This document shows, in pieces, positions 27,790 to 36,639 of a DNA stretch of 64,000 nucleotides. The stretch covers positions 1-64,000 of the forward strand of contig NZ_AMBZ01000007.1 in NCBI RefSeq assembly GCF_000293805.1. Reading direction: 5' to 3'. Position 1 is the first letter of the stretch. Every line of letters starts with the position of its first letter. Under the pieces are notes generated by a model. That model did no database searches, was not told the origin of the DNA, and worked only from the letters and a program-made list of their open reading frames with translations. Origin of the DNA: Paenibacillus alvei DSM 29. GTDB lineage: Bacteria; Bacillota; Bacilli; Paenibacillales; Paenibacillaceae. A program made the position numbers and the translations under genes.

Positions 27790-28190
27790 TTCATTTAAGT
27801 GGCATTAGATTGACTGCGGTTAACTTCCCAGAAAATAAAATCATTGCAGTTATTCTATGGAAGAGCGGCTGCACATCGCAGAATTAATAGCGAAGGATCA
27901 TGATTACGTGCTTATGCCGGTTACCCAGGCACAATTGAAGTTATGTTAGATGAGAAATTACTTGAGCCTAACCTGTTTAGTAATGCTCGGTTAGTGTTCG
28001 AAATGTGATGGAGTCGGCTGTGCAATCAGGCATGCGTCTTTTACAGCTATATCCGCAGCAATCTCCGGGAAAGCTTGAATTAATGACTAAAAAACCAGAG
28101 GATTTAAAATGAGAGCGAAAATGAGGTATACTGTACAACGTATATGCCATTGAACATGAGTGCAATGGTCTTATGGATGATGAACCGATA
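27790..28190. other. Gene-free stretch with decayed short frames
   Basis: No intact gene is seen. Several short frames look like coding relics, for example ERLHIAELIAKDHDYV near 27860 and MESAVQSGMRLLQLYPQQ near 28010, but they are in different frames and not recognised. The last 20 bases hold the hflX ribosome site. Confidence 0.4.
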
Positions 28191-28206
28191 AGGAGAATGC
28201 ACGCGA

Positions 28207-29493
28207 ATGCGAAAAGAGCCTCACCATACAAATCAAAATATACCCGATCGAGCTGTGCTCGTGACTTTAATAACGGATGATGTCAAGAGAAGCGGGGTTG
28301 ATCCCCAATATTCACTTGACGAGCTGGTACAGCTGGCTGAAACCGCTGGTGTTGAGGTTTTGACAACCATGACACAGCAGCGTGAATTCCGAGACCCAAG
28401 ATGGTTCATAGGGAAGGGGAAAGTTCAGGAGCTGCGCGGAGTGATCGATGAATTGGGTGCAACGACCGCAATATTTGATCAAGAGCTGTCAGGCGCCCAA
28501 GTCCGCAATCTGGAAGAGGCATTGGACGTCAAAATTGTTGATCGCACGCAGCTCATTCTAGATATCTTCGCACAACGGGCGAAAACAAGAGAAGGTATTA
28601 TACAGGTTGAGCTGGCTCAATTGTCATACTTGCTGCCCCGCCTATCAGGGCATGGAAAGAACTTATCCCGTCAAGGCGGCGGAATTGGCACAAGAGGGCC
28701 GGGGGAGTCTCAATTGGAGACGGATCGCCGGCATATTCGAGGCCGTATCTCTGATTTGAAGCGTCAGCTTCATGAAGTTGTTCGCAGCCGCAATCTGCAT
28801 CGAGAAAGGCGTAAAAAGACAGGGGCTTATCAAGTTGCGCTGGTTGGCTACACCAATGCTGGGAAGTCGACATTATTGCGTCAGCTGACACAAGCAGATG
28901 TATATGTAGAGAACCAGTTATTCGCAACGCTAGATCCAACTTCTCGTCAATGGGAGCTGCCAAGCGGGAAAGAAGTTGTGTTAACAGATACGGTTGGTTT
29001 TATTCAAAATTTGCCGCATGATCTCGTTGCTGCTTTTCGAGCGACTTTAGAGGAAGTGAATGAGGCGGATCTTATTTTGCATGTTATGGATGCCTCCTCA
29101 CCGATGCGTGAAGATCATATGCGGGTTGTAGAGGATATCCTACAGCAATTGGGAGCAGGGGCCAAGCCGCAAATTGTACTCTATAATAAAAAGGATTTGT
29201 GTACACCCGAACAGCGGCAAATGCTGCCCCATGACAAAAGTCACTTTATTATTAGTGCATATGATGAAGGTGATTTGGAGCGGATTCGGCAGGTTGTGCA
29301 GGATCAATTGGCCGGACAGACAATAACCTACCGAATCGCGGCTGATCGTGGAGATTTAATTGCCTTAATCTATCGAATGGGTGAGGTTTTGCAGCAAGAA
29401 ATTGACGAAAACGATTTGCTGCTGAAGGTTCGCTTGGATCGACTTGCTGCTGAACAGCACGGTTACAAATTAATTGATTACGTAGTGAAATAA
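28207..29493 (+). CDS. hflX: GTPase HflX
   Basis: HflX rescues or splits stalled ribosomes using GTP. The N-terminal domain contains the family segments FIGKGKVQEL and IVDRTQLILDIFAQRAKT. The Gly-rich linker GGGIGTRGPGE follows. The G domain has G1 GYTNAGKSTLL, G2 near ATLDPTSR, G3 DTVGF and G4 NKKD. The 428-residue length is usual. GGAG lies 11 bases before the ATG. The order hflX - lyase - glnR - glnA matches Bacillus ynbA-ynbB-glnR-glnA. Confidence 0.95.
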   Translation: MRKEPHHTNQNIPDRAVLVTLITDDVKRSGVDPQYSLDELVQLAETAGVEVLTTMTQQREFRDPRWFIGKGKVQELRGVIDELGATTAIFDQELSGAQVRNLEEALDVKIVDRTQLILDIFAQRAKTREGIIQVELAQLSYLLPRLSGHGKNLSRQGGGIGTRGPGESQLETDRRHIRGRISDLKRQLHEVVRSRNLHRERRKKTGAYQVALVGYTNAGKSTLLRQLTQADVYVENQLFATLDPTSRQWELPSGKEVVLTDTVGFIQNLPHDLVAAFRATLEEVNEADLILHVMDASSPMREDHMRVVEDILQQLGAGAKPQIVLYNKKDLCTPEQRQMLPHDKSHFIISAYDEGDLERIRQVVQDQLAGQTITYRIAADRGDLIALIYRMGEVLQQEIDENDLLLKVRLDRLAAEQHGYKLIDYVVK

Positions 29494-29531
29494 ACTTCCT
29501 TCATGGGAATGGACTAAGGGGAATGAATACA

Positions 29532-30788
29532 ATGCAATTTACAGCAAGACTGGAGCAATTGGAGCAGCAAATAGAAGAGAAGATTGCCGGACAGGTGCGG
29601 GGGATAGAACGAATCGCCGAGCGGAATCAGTGGAAGGTCATTCAGGCGTTTCAGAAGCATCACGTTAGTGATTTTCATTTTGCAGGGTCTACAGGCTATG
29701 GTTACAATGACCGTGGTCGCGAGGTGCTGGATGAAGTTTATGCACAAGTATTCGGTGCAGAGGCAGGCTTGGTTAGACCTCACTTTGTATCAGGTACGCA
29801 TACGATAGGCACCGCGCTGTTCGCCGTTCTGCGTCCGGGTGATGAACTGCTGTACATTACAGGTACACCTTATGACACGCTGCATAAGGTAATTGGACAA
29901 GAGCATGATGGAACAGGCTCTTTGCGCGATTGGGGTGTGGCCTATAATGAGGTTGCGCTGACTGAGGAAGGAGCAGTGGACTGGGAACAAGTTCGCGCTA
30001 GTATATCAGAACGCACGAAGGTCATTGGCATTCAACGTTCTCGCGGATATGGTTGGAGAGCATCTTTCACGGTAGAGCAGATCGGTGAAATGGTACGGCA
30101 AGTGAAAGGGATCAAGCCGGATGTGATTGTATTTGTGGACAATTGCTATGGAGAGTTTACCGAACTTCAAGAGCCAACGGAGCTTGGTGTAGATTTGATG
30201 GCCGGATCGCTCATCAAAAACCCAGGAGGCGGAATTGCTGAAACGGGCGGATATATTGTAGGCAAGCGTGCCCATGTGGAGGCAGCAGCATCTCGCTTGA
30301 CTGCGCCTGGAATTGGCGGGGAAGTGGGGGCTATGCTTGGTATGACTCGTTCGATGTATCAAGGGCTGTTCCTTGCCCCTAGCATCGTGGGACAAGCCGT
30401 ACGAGGAAGTGTGTTTGCGGCAGCTTTGTTCGAGGAGCTTGGATTTGAGACATCTCCGCATTGGACTGCGTCTCGTACCGACTTGATCCAAGCGCTGCGC
30501 TTCCATACGGCGGATCATCTAATTGCATTTGTTCAAGGCATCCAAAAAGCATCGGCTGTTGACGCGCATGTTGTTCCTGAACCGTGGGACATGCCTGGAT
30601 ATGAGCATCCGGTCATTATGGCGGCAGGTACTTTCATTCAGGGAGGCAGCTTAGAATTATCCGCTGATGCGCCAATTCGTGAGCCGTATACGGCTTACAT
30701 GCAGGGTGGGCTTACGTACGCTCATGCAAAACTTGGGGCAATGACAGCCTTGCAAACAATGGTAGATCGAGGGTTGTTGGAGCTATAA
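29532..30788 (+). CDS. YnbB-type PLP-dependent lyase (methionine gamma-lyase family, aluminium resistance type)
   Basis: The protein belongs to the Cys/Met-metabolism PLP fold in the YnbB branch. It shows FHFAGSTGYGYNDRGRE near the N-terminus, PHFVSGTHTIGTALFAVLRPGD, the cofactor-binding VFVDNCYGEF and the Schiff-base Lys region MAGSLIKNPGGGIA. Members have been labelled aluminium resistance proteins; the real substrate is unknown. An ATG at 29523 lies too near AAGGGG, so the in-frame ATG at 29532 with ten-base spacing is preferred. The gene follows hflX by about 40 bp. Confidence 0.88.
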   Translation: MQFTARLEQLEQQIEEKIAGQVRGIERIAERNQWKVIQAFQKHHVSDFHFAGSTGYGYNDRGREVLDEVYAQVFGAEAGLVRPHFVSGTHTIGTALFAVLRPGDELLYITGTPYDTLHKVIGQEHDGTGSLRDWGVAYNEVALTEEGAVDWEQVRASISERTKVIGIQRSRGYGWRASFTVEQIGEMVRQVKGIKPDVIVFVDNCYGEFTELQEPTELGVDLMAGSLIKNPGGGIAETGGYIVGKRAHVEAAASRLTAPGIGGEVGAMLGMTRSMYQGLFLAPSIVGQAVRGSVFAAALFEELGFETSPHWTASRTDLIQALRFHTADHLIAFVQGIQKASAVDAHVVPEPWDMPGYEHPVIMAAGTFIQGGSLELSADAPIREPYTAYMQGGLTYAHAKLGAMTALQTMVDRGLLEL

Positions 30789-30796
30789 ATATTTTT

Positions 30797-30813
30797 TGTT
30801 AGATTTCCTTACA
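30797..30813 (+). promoter_or_regulatory. GlnR/TnrA box (TGTNA-N7-TNACA)
   Basis: TGTTA, seven bases, then TTACA is a perfect match to the GlnR/TnrA operator. It ends four bases before a consensus -35 element, so it is placed to control the glnRA promoter and fits the known autoregulation of glnRA by nitrogen status. Confidence 0.85.
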
Positions 30814-30817
30814 TCCA

Positions 30818-30846
30818 TTGACACATTTGCTTCCGGGGGATAAAAT
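30818..30846 (+). promoter_or_regulatory. Sigma-A promoter of glnRA
   Basis: TTGACA at 30818-30823 and TAAAAT at 30841-30846 are separated by exactly 17 bases. It lies about 150 bp before glnR, just after the GlnR box. The stretch between the promoter and glnR holds no gene. Confidence 0.85.
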
Positions 30847-30994
30847 GAGAACAAGAAAGGCATAACATACTTCTGATAGGAGTAAATTCACTGATGGGCG
30901 ACTGCGCTAGACAGGCGTTTTTATGATGTGATGTCAGTTAGCGTACACAGCACGTAAACTTTCTTTTATGACAAACTAGGAAGGTTGATAAGCG

Positions 30995-31405
30995 GTGGGA
31001 GATGAGATTCGCAGAAATATGGCGTTGTTTCCAATCGGCATCGTGATGAAGCTGACGGATTTGACTGCTCGTCAAATTCGGTACTACGAACAGCATGAAT
31101 TAATTATGCCTGCTCGTACTTCTGGAAACCAGCGTCTTTTTTCCTTCAATGACGTAGAGCGATTGCTTGAAATCAAAACACTTATTGAAAAGGGAGTCAA
31201 CATCGCAGGCATCAAGCAAGTGCTTAATCCGGTAACGAAGGAATCGGAAGAGGCAACTGTGCTTAGTGAAGCTTCGGAGAGCAAGCGCAAGGAAATGTCC
31301 GATCTCCAGCTGCACCGCATGTTGAAGCAACAGCTTTTAGCCGGTAACAGACCGGGGCAAGTATCGCTGATTCAAGGCGAGTTGTCTCGTTTCTTTACTA
31401 AATAG
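30995..31405 (+). CDS. glnR: MerR-family nitrogen regulator GlnR
   Basis: The 136-residue protein has the MerR-type winged helix with VMKLTDLTARQIRYYEQHELIMPART and NQRLFSFNDVERLLEIK, followed by a helical region and the C-terminal tail with LSRFF that in Bacillus GlnR senses feedback-inhibited glutamine synthetase. It represses glnRA and other genes when nitrogen is plentiful. The start is a GTG with AGGAAGG upstream. It lies 42 bp before glnA in the same operon behind a GlnR box. Confidence 0.95.
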   Translation: MGDEIRRNMALFPIGIVMKLTDLTARQIRYYEQHELIMPARTSGNQRLFSFNDVERLLEIKTLIEKGVNIAGIKQVLNPVTKESEEATVLSEASESKRKEMSDLQLHRMLKQQLLAGNRPGQVSLIQGELSRFFTK

Positions 31406-31447
31406 ATAATCATCTAAACAAGCTTATGGAGAAGGAGATGCTACCCT

Positions 31448-32776
31448 GTGGGTTATACCAGAGAAGACATTGAACGCATTGCAAAGGAACAAAATGTACG
31501 ATTTATCCGTCTGCAATTTACGGATCTGCTCGGTACGATTAAGAATGTCGAAATTCCGGTAAGCCAATTGCCTAAGGCGCTGGACAACAAAATGATGTTT
31601 GACGGTTCTTCGATCGAAGGCTATGTGCGCATTGAAGAATCCGATATGTATCTTGTCCCGGACTTGGATACTTGGGTCGTCTTCCCATGGGTAACGGAAG
31701 ATCGTGTCGCTAGATTGATCTGCGACGTCTACACAACAGATGGAACACCGTTTGCAGGATGCCCTCGCGGTATTTTGAAGAAGGCTTTGAAGGAAGCAGA
31801 AGCATTGGGCTTCACGTCCATGAACGTTGGTCCGGAACCAGAGTTCTTCTTGTTCAAGACAGATGACAAGGGCAATCCGACGATGGAACTGAACGACCAA
31901 GGCGGATACTTCGACTTGGCACCAACAGATCTTGGTGAGAACTGCCGCCGTGAAATCGTATTGAAGCTGGAAGAGATGGGCTTCGAAATTGAAGCCTCCC
32001 ATCATGAAGTGGCTCCTGGACAGCATGAGATTGATTTCAAATATGCAGATGCAATTAAGGCAGCAGACCAAATTCAAACCTTCAAGCTCGTCGTGAAGAC
32101 GATCGCTCGCCAGCACGGTTTACACGCTACATTCATGGCAAAACCGCTGTTCGGTGTGAACGGTTCAGGCATGCACTGCAACATCTCCTTGTTCAACGGT
32201 AAGGAGAATGCGTTCTATGATGAAAGCGATAAGCTCGGCTTGAGTCCAGTAGCACGTCAATTTATGGCGGGGGTATTAAAGCATGCTCGCGGATTCGCGG
32301 CAATTACGAATCCAACGGTCAACTCCTATAAGCGCTTAGTTCCTGGCTATGAAGCTCCATGTTATGTGGCATGGTCTGCAAGCAACCGCAGTCCAATGGT
32401 TCGTATCCCAGCATCCCGTGGTTTGAGCACGCGTGTTGAAGTCCGCAACCCGGATCCAGCGGCGAACCCATACTTGGCTCTGGCGGTCATTTTGAAAGCA
32501 GGATTGGAAGGAATCAAGAAGAAGACAGACCTTCCAGCCCCTACGGATCGTAACATTTACGTCATGACAGAAGAAGAGCGTCAGGCGGAAGGCATCCCAA
32601 GCTTGCCATCCAGCTTGAAGGAAGCATTGGAAGAACTTCTTCGTGATGAGACGGTTTGCGATGCATTGGGTGAGCATGCATTACAGCACTTTTTGGAATT
32701 AAAAGAAATTGAATGGGATATGTATCGCACGCAAGTTCACCAATGGGAACGCGATCAATACATGACATTATACTAA
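31448..32776 (+). CDS. glnA: Type I glutamine synthetase
   Basis: The 442-residue enzyme condenses glutamate and ammonia using ATP. It has the beta-grasp [10 protein letters not shown], the catalytic GPEPEFFLF, the ATP loop [14 protein letters not shown] and the glutamate-binding [17 protein letters not shown]. It lacks the adenylylation-type C-terminal insert, as expected for the GSI-alpha type of Firmicutes that works with GlnR. The GTG start has AAGGAG ten bases upstream. It closes the glnRA operon and marks the left edge of the accessory island. Confidence 0.97.
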   Translation: MGYTREDIERIAKEQNVRFIRLQFTDLLGTIKNVEIPVSQLPKALDNKMMFDGSSIEGYVRIEESDMYLVPDLDTWVVFPWVTEDRVARLICDVYTTDGTPFAGCPRGILKKALKEAEALGFTSMNVGPEPEFFLFKTDDKGNPTMELNDQGGYFDLAPTDLGENCRREIVLKLEEMGFEIEASHHEVAPGQHEIDFKYADAIKAADQIQTFKLVVKTIARQHGLHATFMAKPLFGVNGSGMHCNISLFNGKENAFYDESDKLGLSPVARQFMAGVLKHARGFAAITNPTVNSYKRLVPGYEAPCYVAWSASNRSPMVRIPASRGLSTRVEVRNPDPAANPYLALAVILKAGLEGIKKKTDLPAPTDRNIYVMTEEERQAEGIPSLPSSLKEALEELLRDETVCDALGEHALQHFLELKEIEWDMYRTQVHQWERDQYMTLY

Positions 32777-32783
32777 TTCATGC

Positions 32784-32819
32784 AAACCCTAGAGCCGCAA
32801 GGCTTCTGGGGTTTTTATT
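32784..32819 (+). terminator. Terminator of glnRA
   Basis: AACCCTAGAGCC pairs with GGCTTCTGGGGTT (one bulge/mismatch) across a GCAA-type loop, followed by a T-rich run. Confidence 0.85.
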
Positions 32820-32821
32820 TT

Positions 32822-32875
32822 TGTGGGTGAAATGGAGGATGGGGGATATAGCACCCATCCTCCATTTCACCTACA
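32822..32875. repeat. Long inverted repeat at the island edge
   Basis: An 18-base arm at 32826-32843 (GGTGAAATGGAGGATGGG) is perfectly repeated in reverse at 32854-32871 with a ten-base loop. The outer TGTG/TACA pairs extend it with one mismatch. It follows the glnA terminator directly. It may be a second terminator or a mobile-element end. Confidence 0.85.
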
Positions 32876-32888
32876 AATTTATTCGAGA

Positions 32889-33204
32889 ATGACTTTGCCG
32901 ACCACCTCCCAAGCAGAACGGGATGACATAGAAGCAGATATCACCGCTCTTGACTCCGAGATAAAGACATTAGGGGAAATGATATTGGATACCGAATATA
33001 GACTAGAATGGCTTGATACAGGACGACGGCCGGGGGAATAAACGGGGAATAGAACGGCGGGCAGCTTATCAACGTGAAAGCCTATTGATCCTGTTCATCA
33101 TGTATAATTATGGATATTCAAATAGTGGAATTGGAGTGAACAGGCGTAAAAGAAGTGGGAATGGAGACACGAGATTGGTGCTGGATGATTTTGTATTGCG
33201 CTAA
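32889..33204 (+). pseudogene. Small coiled-coil protein relic, frameshifted, phage-like
   Basis: The first frame from ATG 32889 reads a helical stretch (ERDDIEADITALDSEIKTLG, then YRLEWLDTGRRPGE) to the stop at 33041. Dropping one G from the run of five G near 33030 joins it to a second frame reading GNKRGIERRAAYQRES, which is a natural continuation of TGRRPG. The type of sequence resembles small proteins found in prophages, but no family was identified. No good ribosome site is seen. Confidence 0.4.
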
Positions 33205-33283
33205 CCTTTGGAGCATCACATGCAAATAATATTAAAGTTATGGAGCTTATATCGTATGGGTCTACATTGTATCAATATCCCTA

Positions 33284-33580
33284 GTGTTTGTAGCAATATA
33301 TATTTCGGTTCGAGAAGCGACAAAGGCTGATAATTTGAAAGATGACTTAAGCATGATTTTGGGAGAATTAAAGGAAAAGGTTGGACAAGTTGATAATAAG
33401 CTAAGTCTTATTGATCATGATACATTGGCGGGAAACATGTTAAAAAGACCATTAGAAGAGTTCGAAAAGGTCGGACAGTTTACTGATAATAAACTCTTAA
33501 AAAATATGATGTATCATAAGACAGGAGCAGGTAAGACAGGGTGGACGCTAATACAGCTGTATAAAAATAAAGATATCTAA
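33284..33580 (+). CDS. Hypothetical membrane-anchored coiled-coil protein, 5' end uncertain
   Basis: The open frame continues upstream of the GTG at 33284 with hydrophobic codons (about 33242 on), giving a membrane segment followed by a charged helical part (EATKADNLKDDLSMILGELKEK). No start codon with a ribosome site lies before that segment in frame, so the 5' end is probably damaged. An ATG at 33238 in another frame suggests a lost base. Function unknown; holin- or phage-associated types have similar layouts. Confidence 0.35.
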   Translation: MFVAIYISVREATKADNLKDDLSMILGELKEKVGQVDNKLSLIDHDTLAGNMLKRPLEEFEKVGQFTDNKLLKNMMYHKTGAGKTGWTLIQLYKNKDI

Positions 33581-33699
33581 AAAGTTCCCCGTACGAAAGC
33601 CACCTATATATAGACGTATAAAAAACAGCGCGGGTAATAAACAAGATTAGGTAATGCTACCGATTAAGACGCGATGTTTTTTATGTGTCTAATTAAGGT

Positions 33700-33753
33700 G
33701 ATTATTGAAAGAAAATTAGTAACAAGAAGTGCTTCTTGTTCTTCTCAATAATC
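33700..33753. repeat. Nested inverted repeat in a gene-poor stretch
   Basis: GATTATTGA at 33700 pairs with TCAATAATC at 33745, and inside it AACAAGAAG at 33721 pairs with CTTCTTGTT at 33732 with a two-base centre. A T-rich tract follows. Either a terminator or a structured site. The rest of 33585-34030 holds no intact gene. Confidence 0.6.
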
Positions 33754-33791
33754 TTTTCTTGATACTATTGGTACTGGGATTGTATTTATAG

Positions 33792-33920
33792 TCATTTTTG
33801 TTGGATTCCTCTCTCATTAATTGAAATAGCTTCATCAATAGCGCGTAAGTGTGCATCTAAGGGTTCTTCTGTAAGAGTACGATAAGCGAAATCGAAGAAG
33901 GCTATTTGTTTTAAACCACT
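33792..33920 (-). pseudogene. C-terminal fragment of an unknown protein
   Basis: The minus strand reads 42 codons of protein-like text ending IDEAISINERGIQQK and a stop; the start is FFDFAYRTLTEEPLDAHL. A stop lies shortly upstream and no start codon is found. It appears to be the tail of a lost gene. Not recognised. Confidence 0.35.
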
Positions 33921-34031
33921 ATTTGAGTTTTTGTTCTAGCAAAAGTCTTGAAGAAGGTATAATCAATCTGATAACTGGATGTGAGGCCTTGATGTCTACC
34001 GGGCATGATCAGTTGAGTTTACAGAGTTTCG

Positions 34032-34247
34032 TTGAATACAAGTTTGGTATATTCTGATAACCATGGGGAAAGAGACGCGACTTTTAGTTTGATGAAAGAA
34101 ATGTATGGATTACGGAGTAATGCCGTTAACGGCGACATTCCATCTTTCGTAAAGGCGATGGCGAAAGCAGATATATATGATAAATTTTTCCCTAAAAGAA
34201 ATAATACCTACAGTCTTATTGAAAACACACGGGAAAACAATAAATGA
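34032..34247 (+). CDS. Hypothetical protein or gene fragment
   Basis: A 71-residue frame with a TTG start and no ribosome site reads SLVYSDNHGERDATFSLMKE and AMAKADIYDKFFPKRNN. The composition looks like real protein, and the lack of a start signal suggests the C-terminal end of a truncated gene. A weak hairpin follows near 34290-34320. Not recognised. Confidence 0.35.
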   Translation: MNTSLVYSDNHGERDATFSLMKEMYGLRSNAVNGDIPSFVKAMAKADIYDKFFPKRNNTYSLIENTRENNK

Positions 34248-34483
34248 TATTTAATAGCCAAATTTCAAATGCAATCTTTAAAAGTCTTTCAGTATTATAA
34301 GCATCCTTCGGGGTGCTTTTTAATTTGATAGGGTAACGGTATATGAATTTAGATGAATTCAATCTAATTGATGTTAAAGAGATATTCAGTTTAAAAATGG
34401 AGGAATGTACCCCATACAGAAATACACAGTAGCGAGTATAGTCGCTCCTCAGGGAGGTGGCACTGTTATTAAAAAGAAAAGTC

Positions 34484-34538
34484 ATATACCAACAAGGATA
34501 ATAATGGTATTATATAGGAGAGAGTTGGAAAATACTCT
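34484..34538 (+). promoter_or_regulatory. Shared leader, copy 1: extended -10 promoter and hairpin
   Basis: ATATAC at 34484, TGG-TATTAT at 34505-34513 (extended -10), then AGGAGAGAGTTGG and a hairpin AGAGT/ACTCT (34521-34538). The same block, in the same order and near-identical spacing, precedes the PPC-like genes at 38297 and 43486. Confidence 0.65.
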
Positions 34539-34561
34539 ACTACATATGAAGGTGGGATACT

Positions 34562-35005
34562 ATGAAGAAAGCTTTATCATCTATTCTTATCTGTGCTTCT
34601 TTATTGCTGCCATTCTCATCTAGCGCTTTTGCGGAAAAAGGCTATGCTGACTCTAAGGAAACTGCTGTGGAATTAACAGCAGAAAAATTGGGAGGGAGAA
34701 TTCAACAAAAAGTCGGTTACTTGGATTATCAAGATAGCGACTTTTACAAGTTCACAAATAAAACTGGAAGTACGATTGTAGCAGTCTTTGTCCTTGATTC
34801 GAGCGTTAGTTTTATTAACTATGACATCAGAGCGTATTTTCCTAATGGAGATATCCTTACTGGAAAAGATGAAGGTGCAGGCAAAAAGGACGCTATTTAC
34901 GATGTAAAACTTCGGCCAGGAGAGGTTATCTACTTAGAAGTTAAGGGTCATACTGCTCGAGACTTTGGAAAGGATGCCCCATATCATATATACGTGATTG
35001 TTTGA
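34562..35005 (+). CDS. Small secreted PPC-like protein, copy 1
   Basis: The ATG follows AAGGTGGGA. A Sec signal peptide (LSSILICASLLLPFSSSAFA) precedes a 120-residue mature part. That part resembles the bacterial pre-peptidase C-terminal (PPC) beta-sandwich: the words DSDFYKFTNKTGS match the DxDWYxWTNxTG hallmark of its paralogs at 38297, 43486 and 43992. It is the most divergent member. The gene has its own promoter-hairpin leader and terminator. Function unknown; extracellular. Confidence 0.65.
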   Translation: MKKALSSILICASLLLPFSSSAFAEKGYADSKETAVELTAEKLGGRIQQKVGYLDYQDSDFYKFTNKTGSTIVAVFVLDSSVSFINYDIRAYFPNGDILTGKDEGAGKKDAIYDVKLRPGEVIYLEVKGHTARDFGKDAPYHIYVIV

Positions 35006-35013
35006 CAAAGAAA

Positions 35014-35040
35014 GCCGCCTCCTAGTGGGGTGGTTTTTTT
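35014..35040 (+). terminator. Terminator after PPC-like copy 1
   Basis: CCGCCTC pairs with GGGGTGG (two wobble pairs), then seven T. Confidence 0.65.
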
Positions 35041-35160
35041 CATTTCATCCAAAAAAGGACGGATTAAAGAGGAAGAAAATACTATGCCATAATAGTAATA
35101 AAATGGTATAGTGCAGGGTGGATATGGAAAAATATACACTAAATACAAAGGTGGGATACT

Positions 35161-35591
35161 ATGAAAAAGTATGTATCAACGCTTCTGGTATTCGCTTTAA
35201 TGTTGGTATTCTCTACAAGTGCATTTGCGATACCAGGTATGGGGGATACTATGGAATAAGCTATTAAAATTGAGCCAGGTATCAGACTTAATGGTATAAT
35301 TCAGATTCCACAGATTATGATTGGTTTACATGGGAAAATAAGACAACGAAGAATAGATACTTGAATTTTCAAATTGGGACACCATCAGCACAAAATAATC
35401 TACAGTTAGGAGCGGTTATGGTGTATCCATTCGGACATCGTACATTGCCGTTTTATGCAGAAAAGAGTAAGAGTGGAACTTTTCTGGACTTTCATAATAT
35501 TTTAGTTCCTGCATATGCAGGGAAAGTATACTTATTCGTGAAATCAACCGGGAATAACCCCGAACCTTACGAAATCAAAATTTTAGTTTAA
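35161..35591 (+). pseudogene. Small secreted PPC-like protein, copy 2, inactivated
   Basis: The upstream TGG-TATAGT (35104-35112) and AAGGTGGGA resemble the other leaders. The ATG at 35161 starts a signal peptide (KKYVSTLLVFALMLVFSTSAFA) and GMGDTME, then an in-frame TAA. Past the stop the text continues AIKIEPG and, after one lost base near 35305, DSTDYDWFTWENKT and the usual C-terminal part to 35591. Nonsense and frameshift lesions together argue for true decay rather than sequencing error. Confidence 0.8.
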
Positions 35592-35632
35592 CATATGAAA
35601 AACCTGGTAATTTGAACTAAAGGGCTTCATCA

Positions 35633-35660
35633 AGTCGCTCCATTTGAGCGGCTTTTTATT
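35633..35660 (+). terminator. Terminator after PPC-like copy 2
   Basis: GTCGCTC and GAGCGGC form a stem (one wobble) across a CATTT loop, followed by five T. Confidence 0.7.
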
Positions 35661-35836
35661 TATCGTGATGAGATGATACACATGCATTAATAGTGCAAGG
35701 CAGATATGATTTTTCTTCGGTTAGCCGCTCCTTGGGGGGTTATTTCCAAGTGGTTATGAGCAGGGTTACATTAAATAAAAATAGATGACTATAATTACTT
35801 TATTTGGTGGGAAATTTACATTCTATTCAAAATGGA

Positions 35837-35865
35837 TTGAAGAAACTGGATAGATGTTTTATAGT
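35837..35865 (+). promoter_or_regulatory. Sigma-A promoter, second secreted family, copy A
   Basis: TTGAAG at 35837-35842, 17-base spacer, TATAGT at 35860-35865. The surrounding bases, from about 35785 (TAATTACTTTA) to the ATAACCA before the ribosome site, are repeated with few changes upstream of the gene at 37814. Confidence 0.7.
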
Positions 35866-35906
35866 AATCGCGAACAACAAATAACCATAACAGGGGGAAT
35901 GTTCCA

Positions 35907-36227
35907 ATGAAAAAAGAACTGATCGTATTCGGCACAACTGCAGCATTACTGGCAAGTATAATGGCTCCGACATCAGGCTTTGCTGCTACAAAAACAGAAG
36001 TATCGACTACTAATTCTGTTTTTGCGCAGGAGGAAAAGGAATGGATCACAGACGTCAATGGTCCGAAGTACTATTCTAATAAAAACGATGTTCCGGATAC
36101 GTACTATTATGTGGGTACAGGTACGAAGGGGAAAGGTATTTGGAAAGGTGAACTGAAAATCAAAAAGTGGCAGTTGAAAGGCAAGGAGTGGAGAGGAGTT
36201 TACGAAGGTTGGATTTATAAGTCTTAA
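35907..36227 (+). CDS. Small secreted protein, second family, copy A
   Basis: The signal peptide MKKELIVFGTTAALLASIMA is nearly identical at protein and DNA level to that of the gene at 37814, while the mature parts differ. The mature 80 residues are rich in Lys, Trp and Tyr (KGKGIWKGELKIKKWQLKG) and likely basic beta strands. A CAGGGGG ribosome site and a shared promoter precede it, and a terminator follows. No family recognised. It could be an antimicrobial, an adhesin or a surface protein; none of these is supported further. Confidence 0.65.
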   Translation: MKKELIVFGTTAALLASIMAPTSGFAATKTEVSTTNSVFAQEEKEWITDVNGPKYYSNKNDVPDTYYYVGTGTKGKGIWKGELKIKKWQLKGKEWRGVYEGWIYKS

Positions 36228-36259
36228 ATCAGATGTGTATAATATTCAACATGGATTTA

Positions 36260-36284
36260 GTCGCTGATAATCAGCGGCTTTTTT
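36260..36284 (+). terminator. Terminator, second family copy A
   Basis: GTCGCTGA and TCAGCGGC pair (one wobble) across a TAA loop, followed by six T. Near-identical hairpins end the genes at 37814 and 43992. Confidence 0.85.
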
Positions 36285-36335
36285 CATAGGGGGAATACCT
36301 TCTTTGTGTTGAAGTATGACGAGAGGAGGGATCTA

Positions 36336-36637
36336 ATGATAGATATAAATGAGGCACAGATCTGGTTCCTTACAAACATAGCAAACTCTAAGGTTCCAGA
36401 GATGACGGATTTTAAATATTTACTGGAAGAGTCGAGTAAAGAGGAACAAACATTTTAACCTCAGCCTACTACATCTTAGAACTAAAAAACGCAGGTCTGA
36501 TCAAAGGTGGGAAAGGTGCGTTTGCCACTGGAGGAAAAATGCATCATAAGTATGAGAATAACGTGCGTATAATATGGTTTGATAGGCTCCTAATAACACC
36601 AAAAGGAGTTAGGTTGGCGCAGGATGGGGATTATTAA
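36336..36637 (+). pseudogene. DUF2513-like phage gene, frameshifted
   Basis: ATG 36336 follows GAGAGGAGGG. The first frame (INEAQIWFLTNIANSKVPEMT) stops at 36458; in the next frame the text goes on with LTSAYYILELKNAGLIKGGK and FDRLLITPKGVRLAQDGD to 36637. The order of a helical start, a YxLELLxxAGLI helix and a final ITPKG strand is that of DUF2513-type winged-helix proteins of prophages. One inserted or lost base near 36450 explains the break. Confidence 0.5.
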
Positions 36638-36639
36638 AA

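Noticed and set aside
30932..30947. Second GlnR-like site (TGTCA-N6-GTACA) upstream of glnR
   Set aside because: Spacing is six rather than seven and the right half-site is imperfect.
32823..33041. 72-codon frame starting inside the long inverted repeat
   Set aside because: The first 22 codons are just the repeat; the protein-like part begins at ATG 32889 and is listed as a frameshifted relic.
34290..34325. Possible terminator AAGCATCC/GGGTGCTT with T-run
   Set aside because: AAGCATCC and GGGTGCTT are plausible arms, but the gene it would end (34032) is itself doubtful, so it is mentioned only there.
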